Shown: positions 53,799 through 62,833 of the stretch, one piece after another
Numbering within the stretch: the first letter of the stretch is position 1
How the letters are laid out: each line of letters starts with the position of its first letter
Assembly: GCF_001653515.1 (NCBI RefSeq)
Contig: NZ_LYOY01000029.1
Coordinates: 1,704,161-1,768,160 of the forward strand
Source: Streptomyces sp. ERV7
Lineage (GTDB): Bacteria > Actinomycetota > Actinomycetes > Streptomycetales > Streptomycetaceae
Direction: 5' to 3'
DNA length: 64,000 nucleotides
Position numbers and translations under genes: made by a program
The notes under the pieces: generated by a model
Told to the model about the DNA's origin: nothing
Databases searched by the model: none
What the model saw: the letters and a program-made list of their open reading frames with translations, nothing else

Positions 53799-54497
53799 GT
53801 GTTCTTGGACCATGTCACTTTCGCTGTCCATGACCTGGATGAAGCAATTGCACAAATAGAGGGGGCCCTGAATGCCACCTTCGAGGTTCCGACGGACACC
53901 ATTCCAGGAATTACCGGCCGCGTTCTCGCCATGAACGGAAGTTTCCTGGAAATCATGGCCGTTTCGGATCCGGCACAGGCCAGTCTCTCCCCGTTCGGAA
54001 AGAAGTTCGTCCAGTATCTCGAAGAACGCGGTGCTGGTATTTTTTCGGCCACGCTGTGCACGGACAACCTCGCCGGGCTGCAGGAGAACCTGCCGGACAC
54101 CGTCAAGAACTGCGGGCCCATTTCCACCTGGGTGCCTCAGCCCGACGGCTCCAAGATCTATTTCTCTTCCCTGTTCTTCGGCCAGTACCACCTGATGCCG
54201 TGGGTCATCGAGTACCACTCCGAGCTGCCCGACGTCCCCGTCGACCTGCGGCTGCGCTCGGCCACGATCCAGGTGTCCGACCTGGCCACGGCGGTGCGGC
54301 ACTACCCGACGGTGTACGGCGTCGCGGCGGATCGGGTACGGATGACCGACGGCGCGGCCCGACTCGAACTGCACGACAGCCACCTGGAGTTGAAGGAGGC
54401 GGCCCCCGAGGGTCTGTCCGTGATCGAGATCGAAGCACCCGGCAGAACCCTGCGGCTGTCCTTCGACGACAACGGGCTGACCTGCACCGAACGGTAA
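53799..54497 (+). CDS. VOC (glyoxalase-like) family protein
   Basis: A 232-residue vicinal-oxygen-chelate protein with two related halves, VFLDHVTFAVHDLDEAIAQIEGAL and LRSATIQVSDLATAVRHYPTVYGVA. The first-half His (LDHVTF) and Glu in FLEIMAV are candidate metal ligands, but the second half lacks an evident His, as in the glyoxalase_3 group. Such proteins can be dioxygenases, isomerases or self-resistance binding proteins. GTG 53799 follows AAGGGAGG. Codon bias is weaker at the start than in other cluster genes. It is the last gene of the cluster on this side. Confidence 0.75.
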   Translation: MFLDHVTFAVHDLDEAIAQIEGALNATFEVPTDTIPGITGRVLAMNGSFLEIMAVSDPAQASLSPFGKKFVQYLEERGAGIFSATLCTDNLAGLQENLPDTVKNCGPISTWVPQPDGSKIYFSSLFFGQYHLMPWVIEYHSELPDVPVDLRLRSATIQVSDLATAVRHYPTVYGVAADRVRMTDGAARLELHDSHLELKEAAPEGLSVIEIEAPGRTLRLSFDDNGLTCTER

Positions 54498-54815
54498 CTA
54501 GCAAGCCGGTCACCCGGTTTCCCTAAAAGCGCCTCCACACTGATGAAGAACCGCTTCCAGAAAGGGCTGGTCGGACCGGTGAACGAGGGGATAACCGCTC
54601 TCAAGGCGCGCTGAGCGAGACGATCGGATCTCTCGGCGCCATGGGAATCCGGCCAAGCCTCAGCGGGCCGGTCCGGTTCATGCGCCGACGGCGCGGCGTC
54701 GAGTCACCCGAGGAGCCCAGCGACCTGTAGAGGGCCCTCCCGCACGACAGGCCGTTCGACGCCCGCCGACGCGCTCGCAGAAAATCCGCGTGTTGCTCCG
54801 TGCGATTCGGCTCGT
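54498..54815. other. Gap between VOC gene and dehydrogenase remnant
   Basis: No supported gene. A 23-codon frame (54543-54614, MKNRFQKGLVGPVNEGITAL) has no ribosome binding site and could be the tail of a lost gene. The right limit of the cluster probably lies here; no direct repeat or transposase is visible. Confidence 0.4.
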
Positions 54816-55043
54816 TCATCTGGTACAGGCGTCTACGAGGAGATCCGTGATCAACTCGCGGCGAAGTTCGGGGCGTTGTTCCCACCACCGGACGAGCGTC
54901 AGCGGCGACGGGATCGCGGAGTCCACGTCGCAGGAGGTCGCGGCGACCGGCGCGACGATCGCCTCCCGGCCGGACCGGACTTCGGGGTCCGGGGTCTCGC
55001 GCCACTCGACCGTGTTGCGGGCGACGTAGGTCAGTTCACGCAT
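54816..55043 (-). pseudogene. N-terminal remnant of a zinc-type alcohol dehydrogenase joined to foreign tail
   Basis: The first 44 residues, MRELTYVARNTVEWRETPDP then AIVAPVAATSCDVDSAI, match the start of medium-chain zinc dehydrogenases. Homology ends at about 54911; the remaining 31 residues (LTLVRWWEQRPELRRELITD) belong to some other, possibly TetR-like, helical C-terminus. All catalytic and NAD domains are missing. The start overlaps the stop of the tautomerase gene upstream, so the two were once an operon. Confidence 0.6.
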
Positions 55044-55350
55044 GGGCCTGCTCCTTCGCCTGCTCCTTGCCCTGCCGCGCCAGGGCGACGAGGCCGGCGT
55101 AGCGGATGACGGAGCCGCCCGCGCCCCAGGTACCGTCCGGCTGCTCGTGCACCAGCACCCACACCCGCGGCGCGTCGTCCGCAGTGAGCCCGGCGGCGGC
55201 CAGGACCGTGTCGGTGGCGTCCTCGACCAGGCCGGCTTTGCGCCGCCCGGACAGCGCCCCCTGCGGCACTGTCACCTCCACGAGGAAGCGGGGGAGCTCG
55301 TCCTCGGCGGTCCGCTGGGCGCCTTCGGGCGCTCGACGAGGTAACTCCAC
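55036..55350 (-). CDS. Tautomerase family protein (4-oxalocrotonate tautomerase-like)
   Basis: A 104-residue protein with PRFLVEVTVPQGALSGRRKAGLVEDATDTVLAAAG, DAPRVWVLVHEQPDGTWGAGGSVIRYAGLVALAR, as in actinobacterial tautomerases. The family uses an N-terminal proline as base; here the Pro of LPRFLVEV sits at about residue 20 and no Met precedes it directly, so either the protein is extended or the true start was lost. Downstream gene is a truncated dehydrogenase, so the pair is probably decaying. Confidence 0.6.
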   Translation of the reverse strand: MELPRRAPEGAQRTAEDELPRFLVEVTVPQGALSGRRKAGLVEDATDTVLAAAGLTADDAPRVWVLVHEQPDGTWGAGGSVIRYAGLVALARQGKEQAKEQAHA

Positions 55351-55448
55351 GCCTGGGCGCGGAAGAAGGCGTGTCGGGCCGCAGGATGTGCCCGTCGGCG
55401 GGTGTTGTCCTGCCGGTCGCCGCCGAGGTACTGCCTGCTGCCCGTCGG

Positions 55449-55760
55449 TCAGGCTGCCGCAGATGCGCCGAGCATCGCGGAAGCCTTTTGCAACGGGCTG
55501 AGAACGCGGGTGGGCGCGGCGGCCGGGGAATAGTCGCGGCAGGTGAAGCCGAGCTGGGTCATGGCCCGCAGGACTTCGCCGGTGCTGAAGTCGCGGCGGT
55601 CCTGACGTGTGATGACCTGGCCGACCTGCTTGACGGGGTAGGTACGGCGGCCGATGATCACGGACTCACCGGAAGCCTGCTCGGGCTTGACCCCCTTCAT
55701 CGTCTCCAGGACGCCGCTCTTGGTGAGCTCGAACGGGAAGCGGGCGATGACACAGCGCAT
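55449..55760 (-). CDS. SCO5918-like conserved small protein
   Basis: A 103-residue protein, MRCVIARFPFELTKSGVLETMKGVKPEQASGESVIIGRRTYPVKQVGQVITRQDRRDFSTGEVLRAM. I recall this as the SCO5918 family, which in Streptomyces lies near a DEAD-box helicase and a cold-shock protein, the same neighbours found here. There is no membrane segment or known catalytic motif; the basic character fits RNA or ribosome contact. ATG 55760 is used. CBS and helicase genes follow upstream on the same strand. Confidence 0.7.
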   Translation of the reverse strand: MRCVIARFPFELTKSGVLETMKGVKPEQASGESVIIGRRTYPVKQVGQVITRQDRRDFSTGEVLRAMTQLGFTCRDYSPAAAPTRVLSPLQKASAMLGASAAA

Positions 55761-55829
55761 GATGCCTCACAGGGAGAGAACTGACGGGGGACGGTCCGAA
55801 GAGGAACGGTTCTGCCGCGGTGGTGGCGG

Positions 55830-56237
55830 TCAGCGGGCAAGGGCCAGGACGCCCAGAGCACTGCCGTGTTCGTCGACCACAGGCAGGGCATCGACCTGGC
55901 TGCGGCGCATCGCGTGCTGGGCTTCGGCCATGGTGGTCACGGGAGAGGTGAACGGCCCCCGGTCACCGAGGATGTCGCGCAGCTGGACCCGGTCCGTGTA
56001 CGCGGAGCTGTGACGGGCCGCGGAGAGCTGGACCTGGGTGAGAAGCCCGGTGCACAGGCCACCGCCGTCGCAGACGAGGAGGTAGCCGGTGCGGGCGCTG
56101 GCCATGACGGACAGGGCGACTTCGACGGTCATGTCGTCGCAGACCTGCGGTGCGCCGGTGACCATGGCGTCGGCCGCCGTCCCGTGTACCGGAGGGGTAC
56201 TGGTCGAGCGGGGGGGCTGTGTCTGAACCAGCGTCAA
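55830..56237 (-). CDS. CBS-domain pair protein
   Basis: A 135-residue protein consisting of two CBS motifs: AADAMVTGAPQVCDDMTVEVALSVMASARTGYLLVCDGGGLCTGLLT and LRDILGDRGPFTSPVTTMAEAQHAMRRSQVDALPVVDEHGSALGVLAL. Such pairs bind adenine nucleotides and report energy state. TTG 56237 is preferred because AGGAGG precedes it at normal spacing; the frame continues upstream without conservation. It is 46 bp downstream of the helicase gene, so probably in the same transcript. Confidence 0.82.
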   Translation of the reverse strand: MTLVQTQPPRSTSTPPVHGTAADAMVTGAPQVCDDMTVEVALSVMASARTGYLLVCDGGGLCTGLLTQVQLSAARHSSAYTDRVQLRDILGDRGPFTSPVTTMAEAQHAMRRSQVDALPVVDEHGSALGVLALAR

Positions 56238-56283
56238 AAGGTGCCTCCTGCGTGGGTGGGGCGGATTCCTGATCACGACGTCT

Positions 56284-57795
56284 CTAGGCCGCCGCGTCGT
56301 AAGAGGCATGCGGCACTGTCCTGCGCCGGGCAGCCGAAGCGGGGCTGCGTCGGCCGCGTGTGGACGCACTGCGCTTGCGTCGCTCGGCCGCCGGCGCGGT
56401 GATCGTGACGGGGATTCCGGAGGGGGTCCGGGCGCCGGTGATCCGGCTGAGTGCCTCCTCGCCGGAGCGGACCTGCGTGGTCCGGGGCACGATGCCGGCC
56501 GCGGTCATCAGGCGGGTCATGTCGCGGCGCTGGTTGGGCGTCACCAGCGTGACGACGCTGCCCGACTCCCCGGCCCGCGCGGTACGGCCACCGCGGTGGA
56601 GGTAGTCCTTGTGGTCGGTCGGCGGGTCGACGTTGACGACGAGGTCGAGGTCGTCGACGTGGATGCCGCGGGCGGCGACGTTCGTGGCCACGAGCACAGT
56701 GACGTGTCCGGTCTTGAACTGGGCCAGGGTCCGGGTGCGCTGGGGCTGCGACTTGCCGCCGTGCAGGGCGGCGGCCCGCACCCCGCTGTTCAGCAGGTCC
56801 TGCGTCAGCCTGTCGACGGCGTGCTTGGTGTCCAGGAACATGATCACCCGACCTTCGCGTGCCGCGATCTCGGTGGTCGTCCGGTGCTTGTCCGCGCCTT
56901 GGACGTGCAGCACATGGTGCTCCATCGTGGTGACCGCGCCTGCGGACGGGTCGACGGAGTGGACGACGGGGTCGGTGAGGTATCGGCGGACCAGGCGGTC
57001 GACGTTGCGGTCGAGGGTCGCGGAGAACAGCATCCGCTGGCCCTCGGGGCGTACCTGGTCCAGGAGCGCGGTGACCTGGGGCATGAATCCCATGTCGGCC
57101 ATCTGATCTGCCTCGTCCAGGACGGTGATCGCGACCTGGTTCAGTCGGCAGTCGCCGCGGTCGATGAGGTCCTTGAGCCGGCCCGGCGTCGCGACGACGA
57201 CTTCGGCGCCGCCCCGCAGCGCGTTGGCCTGCCTGCCGATCGGCATTCCTCCGACGACGGTGGCCAGACGCAGTTTCACCGAGCGGGCGTAGGGGGTGAG
57301 CGCGTCGGTCACCTGCTGGGCGAGTTCACGTGTCGGTACGAGGATCAGGGCCAGCGGCCGACAGGGCTCGGCGCGCTGTCCGGCGGTGCGGGCCAGCAGG
57401 GCCAGGCCGAAGGCGAGGGTCTTGCCGGAGCCGGTGCGCCCGCGCCCCAGGGCGTCGCGGCCCGCGAGGGTGTTGGGCAGGGTCGCGCCCTGAATCGGGA
57501 ACGGGACGCTCACGCCTTGCGCGGTCAGCGCGGCCAGCAGGGGTGCGGGCATGTCGAGGTCGGCGAACGCCTCGACCGCGGGCAGCGCGGGAGTGATCGT
57601 CTTCGGCAGGGCGAACTCGCCCTGGACCGCGGCGGGCCGCCGACCGTGGCCGCCCGAGCGGCCTGGACCGCCGGAACGGGTCGCGGCGGGCGAACCGAGG
57701 CGGGCGCCCCGCCTCGAACCGGCACCGGCCCCGAAAGCGGGGGCCTCGGTCCGGCGGGGGCGGGAGGAACGGCCGTTCGTACGTGTGGGGTTCAT
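56284..57795 (-). CDS. DEAD-box RNA helicase
   Basis: A 503-residue helicase: Q motif FPIQGATLPN, motif I GRGRTGSGKT, Ia PTRELAQQ, Ib TPGRL, II DEAD, III SAT, IV MFLDTKHAVD, V ATNVAARGIHVDDLDLVVNVD and VI HRGGRTARAG. N- and C-terminal extensions are Arg/Gly/Ser-rich and basic, for RNA binding. It should unwind structured mRNA or rRNA, consistent with the cold-shock protein gene upstream on the same strand. ATG 57795 follows AAGGAAGG; an in-frame Met eight codons upstream lacks a site. Confidence 0.92.
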   Translation of the reverse strand: MNPTRTNGRSSRPRRTEAPAFGAGAGSRRGARLGSPAATRSGGPGRSGGHGRRPAAVQGEFALPKTITPALPAVEAFADLDMPAPLLAALTAQGVSVPFPIQGATLPNTLAGRDALGRGRTGSGKTLAFGLALLARTAGQRAEPCRPLALILVPTRELAQQVTDALTPYARSVKLRLATVVGGMPIGRQANALRGGAEVVVATPGRLKDLIDRGDCRLNQVAITVLDEADQMADMGFMPQVTALLDQVRPEGQRMLFSATLDRNVDRLVRRYLTDPVVHSVDPSAGAVTTMEHHVLHVQGADKHRTTTEIAAREGRVIMFLDTKHAVDRLTQDLLNSGVRAAALHGGKSQPQRTRTLAQFKTGHVTVLVATNVAARGIHVDDLDLVVNVDPPTDHKDYLHRGGRTARAGESGSVVTLVTPNQRRDMTRLMTAAGIVPRTTQVRSGEEALSRITGARTPSGIPVTITAPAAERRKRSASTRGRRSPASAARRRTVPHASYDAAA

Positions 57796-58118
57796 CGAGA
57801 ACCTTCCTTGATACGGCACGCATCAAGGAATTCCCTCACCGAAAGAGCAGCGCGGAGAATCACCAGCACGAACCGAATGGAATGCGAAAAGCAATGCGGC
57901 TTGCAGCGGATCCGGTGCGGGGTGCGAGCCATCAAATAGGCGGCGCCATGCGAACATAAAATCCGGAGGCCGACCGGTACATCTCCGAAAAGGCGCGCGT
58001 CCTGAGGACGGGGCTACGGGTGACGTTGCCCCACGGGTGATACCACTGCGCAAAATGTCCGTAGCTGGGGTCCGCACCCCGAGGGATGCGGACCCCAGCT
58101 ACGAAGTGCGCGTCCGCG
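57796..58118. terminator. Intergenic region with a 17-bp hairpin after the cold-shock gene
   Basis: Arms at 58060-58076 and 58087-58103 pair perfectly over 17 bp (core CTGGGGTCC), 16 bp after the cold-shock stop, a strong terminator. The rest (57796-58059) is AT-richer and should hold the helicase promoter and 5' UTR; no gene seen. Confidence 0.8.
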
Positions 58119-58322
58119 TCAGGCGAGAACGATGTTCTCTGCCGACGGGCCCTTCTGGCCCACCGCGATATCGAAGGTGACCTTCTGGCCTTCGAGCAGC
58201 TCAAGGAGGCCCTCGGCGGCGATGTTCGAGAAGTGGGCGAACACGTCAGCGTCTCCGCTGTCCTGCTCGATGAAACCGAACCCGCGGGCCGCGTTGAACC
58301 ACTTCACTGTGCCTGACGCCAC
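58119..58322 (-). CDS. Cold-shock domain protein
   Basis: A 67-residue CspA-type single-stranded nucleic acid binder: [67 protein letters not shown], with RNP1 (RGFGFI) and RNP2 (DVFAHF). GTG 58322 follows AAAGGAGA. A long, AT-rich upstream region may act as a temperature-responsive leader, as in other csp genes. Followed by a strong hairpin and then the helicase gene on the same strand. Confidence 0.95.
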   Translation of the reverse strand: MASGTVKWFNAARGFGFIEQDSGDADVFAHFSNIAAEGLLELLEGQKVTFDIAVGQKGPSAENIVLA

Positions 58323-58757
58323 GCCGTATCTCCTTTGGGGCAGTACGCCGGGACCCGCGATGTGCGGATATCGGGGCGCCGCGATGATGCCCCTCCGAAA
58401 AAGACCGGCGACACAAAAAAGCTTCCCGGCGCCGAAATCATCCGGCGAAGGAGCTTGACATTTTCGGGAACCGCAACTGCAACTGAGATCGACAGTAGCA
58501 TGAGGCAGCGACGCCTGTACGGTAAACAACTCCACGGTTTTGCTTGCCGCAAAAACACTCCCCGCACTGCGCGTTAAAACCTCTTCGCGCGGTCACAGAT
58601 ATTTCCCCGCCCGCAGCGGAGCACTTCGGGAACAGCGAGTCCAGCCGATGCACGCCTCCCGCGAGGGGCGGGAGGCGGAGGCGATCGTCCCGGTTCTTGC
58701 GGCAGACCTCGGCACGTGTATACCGGGGACCCGCCGGCCCGCAGACAAAGACCGGGC
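58323..58757. promoter_or_regulatory. Cold-shock gene promoter/leader region
   Basis: A 435-bp region between the aspS stop and the cold-shock start. Unusually AT-rich for this genome near 58395-58440 and 58515-58605 (for example GGTAAACAACTCCACGGTTT). It probably holds the promoter and a long 5' leader for the cold-shock gene. No gene supported. Confidence 0.5.
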
Positions 58758-60536
58758 TTACTTCTCCGCGGCCTTGGCCGCGACCGGCTTGCGCAGCTGG
58801 ATGTTCAGCTCGCGCAGACGGGACTCCTCCAGCTCGCTCGGCGCGCCCATCATCAGGTCCTGCGCGTTGCCGTTGAGCGGGAACGCGATCGTCTCGCGGA
58901 TGTTGGGCTCGTCCGCCAGCAGCATCACGATGCGGTCGACACCCGGGGCGATGCCGCCGTGCGGCGGGGCGCCGAGGCGGAACGCCTTGAGCATGCCGGA
59001 GAACTCGCGCTCCACGGTCTCCCGGTCGTAGCCCGCGACCTCGAACGCCTTGAACATGATGTCGGGCTCGTGGTTGCGGATCGCGCCCGAGGACAGCTCG
59101 ATGCCGTTGCAGACGATGTCGTACTGCCAGCCGAGGACGTCCAGCGGGTCCTGGGTCTGAAGGGCCTCCAGGCCGCCCTGCGGCATCGAGAAGGGGTTGT
59201 GCGAGAAGTCGATCTTGCCGGTCTCCTCGTCCTTCTCGTACATCGGGAAGTCGACGATCCAGCAGAACCGGAAGACGCCCTCCTCGAAGTGGCCGGCGCG
59301 CTTGGCGGCCTCGACGCGGACCGCGCCCATGATCTTGGAGACCTCGTCGTACTCGCCCGCGCCGAAGAACACGGCGTGACCGGCCGCGAGGCCGAGGCGC
59401 TCGGTGAGGACCTTGACGTTCTCCTCGGTGAGGAACTTGGCGATCGGACCCGCGAAGGTGCCGTCCTCGCCGACGCGGATCCAGGCCAGGCCCTTGGCGC
59501 CGTGCTCCACCGCGTACTCGCCCAGGCCGTCGAAGAACTTGCGGGACTGGCCCGCGACGTCCGGCACCGGCAGCGCGCGCACGTGCTTGCCCGCGAACGC
59601 CTTGAACTCCGAGCCCTCGAAGACGTCGGTGATGTCGACGAGCTCCAGCTGGGCACGCAGGTCCGGCTTGTCGTTGCCGTACTTCAGCATCGACTCGCGG
59701 AACGGGATGCGCGGGAACGGCGAGGTGACGTGGCGGCCGCCGCCGAACTCCTCGAAGAGCTCGGTCATCAGCTTCTCGACCGGCCGGAAGATGTCCTCCT
59801 GCTCGACGAAGGACATCTCGATGTCGAGCTGGTAGAACTCGCCCGGCGAGCGGTCCGCGCGGGCGTCCTCGTCGCGGAAGCAGGGCGCGATCTGGAAGTA
59901 GCGGTCGAAGCCCGAGATCATCAGCAGCTGCTTGAACTGCTGCGGGGCCTGCGGCAGCGCGTAGAACTTGCCGGGGTTCAGACGCGAGGGCACCACGAAG
60001 TCGCGGGCGCCCTCGGGGGAGGTCGCGGCGAGGATCGGGGTCGCCATCTCGTTGAAGCCGAGCGCGGTCATCTTGTGGCGCATCGCCGAGATGACGGCGG
60101 AGCGCAGCATGATGTTGCGGTGCATGCGCTCGCGGCGCAGGTCGAGGAAGCGGTACTCCAGGCGCCGCTCCTCGTTGACGCCGTCCTCGGCGTTGATCGT
60201 GAACGGCAGCGGGCCGGCCGCGCCGAGCACCTCGACCTCGCCGACCTCGATCTCGATCTCACCGGTCGGCAGGTCCGCGTTCACGTTCTCCGCGCCGCGC
60301 GAGACGACCTTGCCGTCGATCCGGACGACGGTCTCCTTGGAGAGCTTGTCCAGGACCTCGGCGCCGGCCGTGCCGGGGCGGGCGACCAGCTGGGTGATGC
60401 CGTAGTGGTCGCGCAGATCGATGAAGAGGATGCCGCCCAGGTCTCGGCGATTGTGCAGCCAGCCGCTCAGCCGGACGTCGGTCTCGACGTCGGTGGCGCG
60501 GAGCTCGCCGCAGGTGTGGGACCTGTACCGATGCAT
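58758..60536 (-). CDS. aspS: Aspartyl-tRNA synthetase
   Basis: Class IIb synthetase of 592 residues: N-terminal OB fold ([31 protein letters not shown]), motif 2 [28 protein letters not shown], the bacterial insertion domain and motif 3 [27 protein letters not shown]. Length and insertion are the normal bacterial type; it may be non-discriminating if the genome also has GatCAB, which is not visible here. ATG 60536. Divergent from the PP2C regulator gene, about 107 bp between starts. Confidence 0.96.
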   Translation of the reverse strand: MHRYRSHTCGELRATDVETDVRLSGWLHNRRDLGGILFIDLRDHYGITQLVARPGTAGAEVLDKLSKETVVRIDGKVVSRGAENVNADLPTGEIEIEVGEVEVLGAAGPLPFTINAEDGVNEERRLEYRFLDLRRERMHRNIMLRSAVISAMRHKMTALGFNEMATPILAATSPEGARDFVVPSRLNPGKFYALPQAPQQFKQLLMISGFDRYFQIAPCFRDEDARADRSPGEFYQLDIEMSFVEQEDIFRPVEKLMTELFEEFGGGRHVTSPFPRIPFRESMLKYGNDKPDLRAQLELVDITDVFEGSEFKAFAGKHVRALPVPDVAGQSRKFFDGLGEYAVEHGAKGLAWIRVGEDGTFAGPIAKFLTEENVKVLTERLGLAAGHAVFFGAGEYDEVSKIMGAVRVEAAKRAGHFEEGVFRFCWIVDFPMYEKDEETGKIDFSHNPFSMPQGGLEALQTQDPLDVLGWQYDIVCNGIELSSGAIRNHEPDIMFKAFEVAGYDRETVEREFSGMLKAFRLGAPPHGGIAPGVDRIVMLLADEPNIRETIAFPLNGNAQDLMMGAPSELEESRLRELNIQLRKPVAAKAAEK

Positions 60537-60643
60537 TTCTTCATCCAGTTCTTCGCGTGACAGGCGGGAAACAGTCCCTCCAGGTTACCGGCCGGGCCGA
60601 ACACCTCTCGCCGGTATAAATCCGGCTGCTTAGAGTGGGGATC

Positions 60644-62833
60644 ATGCGCACCGAGGACGTCCTGGCTGCGATCGCCACCGGGCTGTGGCGCTGGGACAAC
60701 GCGTCCGGAACGGTCACGCTCGACGCCGAGGCCGCCCGCCTGCTCGGTCTGCCCCCCGAGCGGGCCGTGCTCAGCGAGGCCGCGGTGCGCTCCCGCTTCC
60801 ACCCGGTCGACTGGAACGAGGTCGACCAGATCGTGGCCCTGGCCGTGGCGGAGGGCACCCTCGCCGAGGCCCGGATGCGGATCATGGACGAGAACGGCCG
60901 GGTCCTGCGTACCGTACGCAGCCGCTCCAAGCCGATCCGCAAGGAGAGCACGGAGAGCGCCGAGGGCCTGGACTACGTCCTGGTCGGCACCCTCCAGGAG
61001 GTCGCCGAGCCGCCGCCCGGCGCCACCGCCGCGCACACCCCCATCACCGGCGACTGGCGCCGCTCCCGGGAGGCGTTCCTGCTCGACGCGGGCCGGGCGC
61101 TGGCCGAGGCCCGCTCCACGGCCGAGGTGCTGCGGGTGGCGGCCTCGCTGTCCATGCCGGGCTTCTCGCCGGACGGGCTCGCCGTCTTCGGGGTCGCGGG
61201 CGACCGGCTGTCGATCATCGGCCACCACGGGCACAACCCGGGCGACGACGGCCCCTTCGCGGACATGCAGCTGGACACGGACTACCCGGCGGCGGACGTC
61301 GTCCGCACCGGCCGGGCCATCTATCTGCCCAGCCCCGAGGAGTACCGCCGCCGCTACCCGGCCACCTGGCCGCTCGCCCGGCGCTTCGACCGGCAGTCCT
61401 GGGCGTTCCTGCCGCTGATCGTGGCCGGGCGGACCATCGGCACCTGGATGGCGGCCTTCAAGCACCCGGTGGCGTTCACGCCCGACGAGCGCTCGGTCCT
61501 CACCACGGTGGCGCGCATGCTGGCCCAGGCGCTGGCCAGGGCGGGCGAGGCGGAGTCCGAGCGCGAGCTCTCGCTGGGGCTCCAGCGCTCGATGATGCCG
61601 ACGCTGGGCCCCGAGATCCCGGGGATGACGGTCGCCGCACGCTATGTGCCGACCGGCGGCGGGCTCCAGGTGGGCGGCGACTGGTACGACATGATCCCGC
61701 TGCCGTCGGGCCGGTTCGCCCTGGTCATCGGGGACGTCCAGGGCCATGACGTCCGGGCCGCGGGGCTGATGGGCCAGCTCCGCATCGCCCTGCGGGCGTA
61801 CGCGAGCGAGGGCCACCGCCCCGACGCGGTCCTCTCCCGCGCCTCGCGCTTCCTGTACGGGATCACCGAGTCGTACGGGGAGTCCTACGGGGACGGCGAC
61901 GAGCACCCGCGCTTCGCGACCTGCCTCTACATCGAGGTCGACCCGGCGACCGGCACCCTCGACATCGCCCGGGCCGGGCACCCGGACCCGGTGATCCGCA
62001 CGGCCGAGGGCACCGCGCTGATCCGCCAGACCTCGGGCGGGCTCCCCCTCGGCATCGAGGCGGACTCGGACTACCCGACCACCCGGCTCGTCCTGGAGCC
62101 GGGCGAGACGATGATGATCTGCACGGACGGGCTGATCGAGACCGGCGGCCACGACATGGGCTCGGGCTGGACCCGGCTGCGCCCGGTCCTGGAGGAGGAC
62201 ACCGGGGAGAGTCTGGAGAAGCTGGCGGACGCGCTGGTCCAGGCGGTGCACGGGCCCTCCTCGCACCACACGGTGGGCCCGCTGGCCGACCGCCGCGAGG
62301 ACGACATCGCGGTGCTGCTGCTGTGCCGCAACAGCGATGTGTGCGGCTGCGGGACGCTGCCGGGCCCCGGGGTCGTCCCGGCCCGCCGCACCGCCGTGAC
62401 CGTCGCCCAGGCCGAGCCGCACCGGATCGCGGGGGTCCGGCGCCAGCTGCGCGAGCTGCTGCACGACTGGGCGGACGAGGAGCAGGTGGACTCGGCGGTC
62501 CTGATGGTCTCCGAGATGGTCACCAACGTGCTGGTCCACACGGACGGCGACGCGCTCCTGGTCGCCGAGGCCACCGGCGCGCCCGGCACCCGCTGTCTGC
62601 GCGTGGAGGTGGCCGACGCCAGCGACGACCTGCCGCACAAGCGCCGCCCCGGCGAGATGGCGTCCAGCGGGCGGGGCCTGATCCTGATGGAGATGCTGGC
62701 GGACCGCTGGGGGGTCGACCCCAGGGGCGAGGGCAAGTCGATCTGGTTCGAGCTCTACGAGGGGCCGGACGGGGCGCCGGGGGACCGGCCCGGCGGGCTG
62801 GTCGGGCCCGGCGGGGGCTCCCCCGTGGCGTAA
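60644..62833 (+). CDS. PAS/GAF-PP2C phosphatase with C-terminal anti-sigma-kinase-like ATPase domain
   Basis: A 729-residue regulator: N-terminal PAS-like sensor (GLWRWDNASGTVTLDAEAARLLGLPPE), GAF domain (about 140-295), SpoIIE/PP2C phosphatase (VGGDWYDMIPLPSGRFALVIGDVQGHD, FATCLYIEVDPATGTLDIARAGHPDP, REDDIAVLLL) and HATPase_c_2 (VDSAVLMVSEMVTNVLVHTDGDAL, SSGRGLILMEMLADRWGV). This RsbU-plus-RsbW-like fusion is common in Streptomyces and should control sigma factor partner switching. ATG 60644; a GTG at 60635 is possible. Its last 79 bases overlap the convergent transporter gene. Confidence 0.9.
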   Translation: MRTEDVLAAIATGLWRWDNASGTVTLDAEAARLLGLPPERAVLSEAAVRSRFHPVDWNEVDQIVALAVAEGTLAEARMRIMDENGRVLRTVRSRSKPIRKESTESAEGLDYVLVGTLQEVAEPPPGATAAHTPITGDWRRSREAFLLDAGRALAEARSTAEVLRVAASLSMPGFSPDGLAVFGVAGDRLSIIGHHGHNPGDDGPFADMQLDTDYPAADVVRTGRAIYLPSPEEYRRRYPATWPLARRFDRQSWAFLPLIVAGRTIGTWMAAFKHPVAFTPDERSVLTTVARMLAQALARAGEAESERELSLGLQRSMMPTLGPEIPGMTVAARYVPTGGGLQVGGDWYDMIPLPSGRFALVIGDVQGHDVRAAGLMGQLRIALRAYASEGHRPDAVLSRASRFLYGITESYGESYGDGDEHPRFATCLYIEVDPATGTLDIARAGHPDPVIRTAEGTALIRQTSGGLPLGIEADSDYPTTRLVLEPGETMMICTDGLIETGGHDMGSGWTRLRPVLEEDTGESLEKLADALVQAVHGPSSHHTVGPLADRREDDIAVLLLCRNSDVCGCGTLPGPGVVPARRTAVTVAQAEPHRIAGVRRQLRELLHDWADEEQVDSAVLMVSEMVTNVLVHTDGDALLVAEATGAPGTRCLRVEVADASDDLPHKRRPGEMASSGRGLILMEMLADRWGVDPRGEGKSIWFELYEGPDGAPGDRPGGLVGPGGGSPVA

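Noticed and set aside
35943..54497. Polyketide or nonribosomal peptide cluster
   Set aside because: No ketosynthase, carrier protein, condensation or thioesterase domain in any frame; activation is by stand-alone PaaK-like ligases.
54601..55005. 134-codon minus-strand frame
   Set aside because: Arg/Pro-rich, no ribosome binding site and no domain; overlaps the dehydrogenase remnant in another frame.
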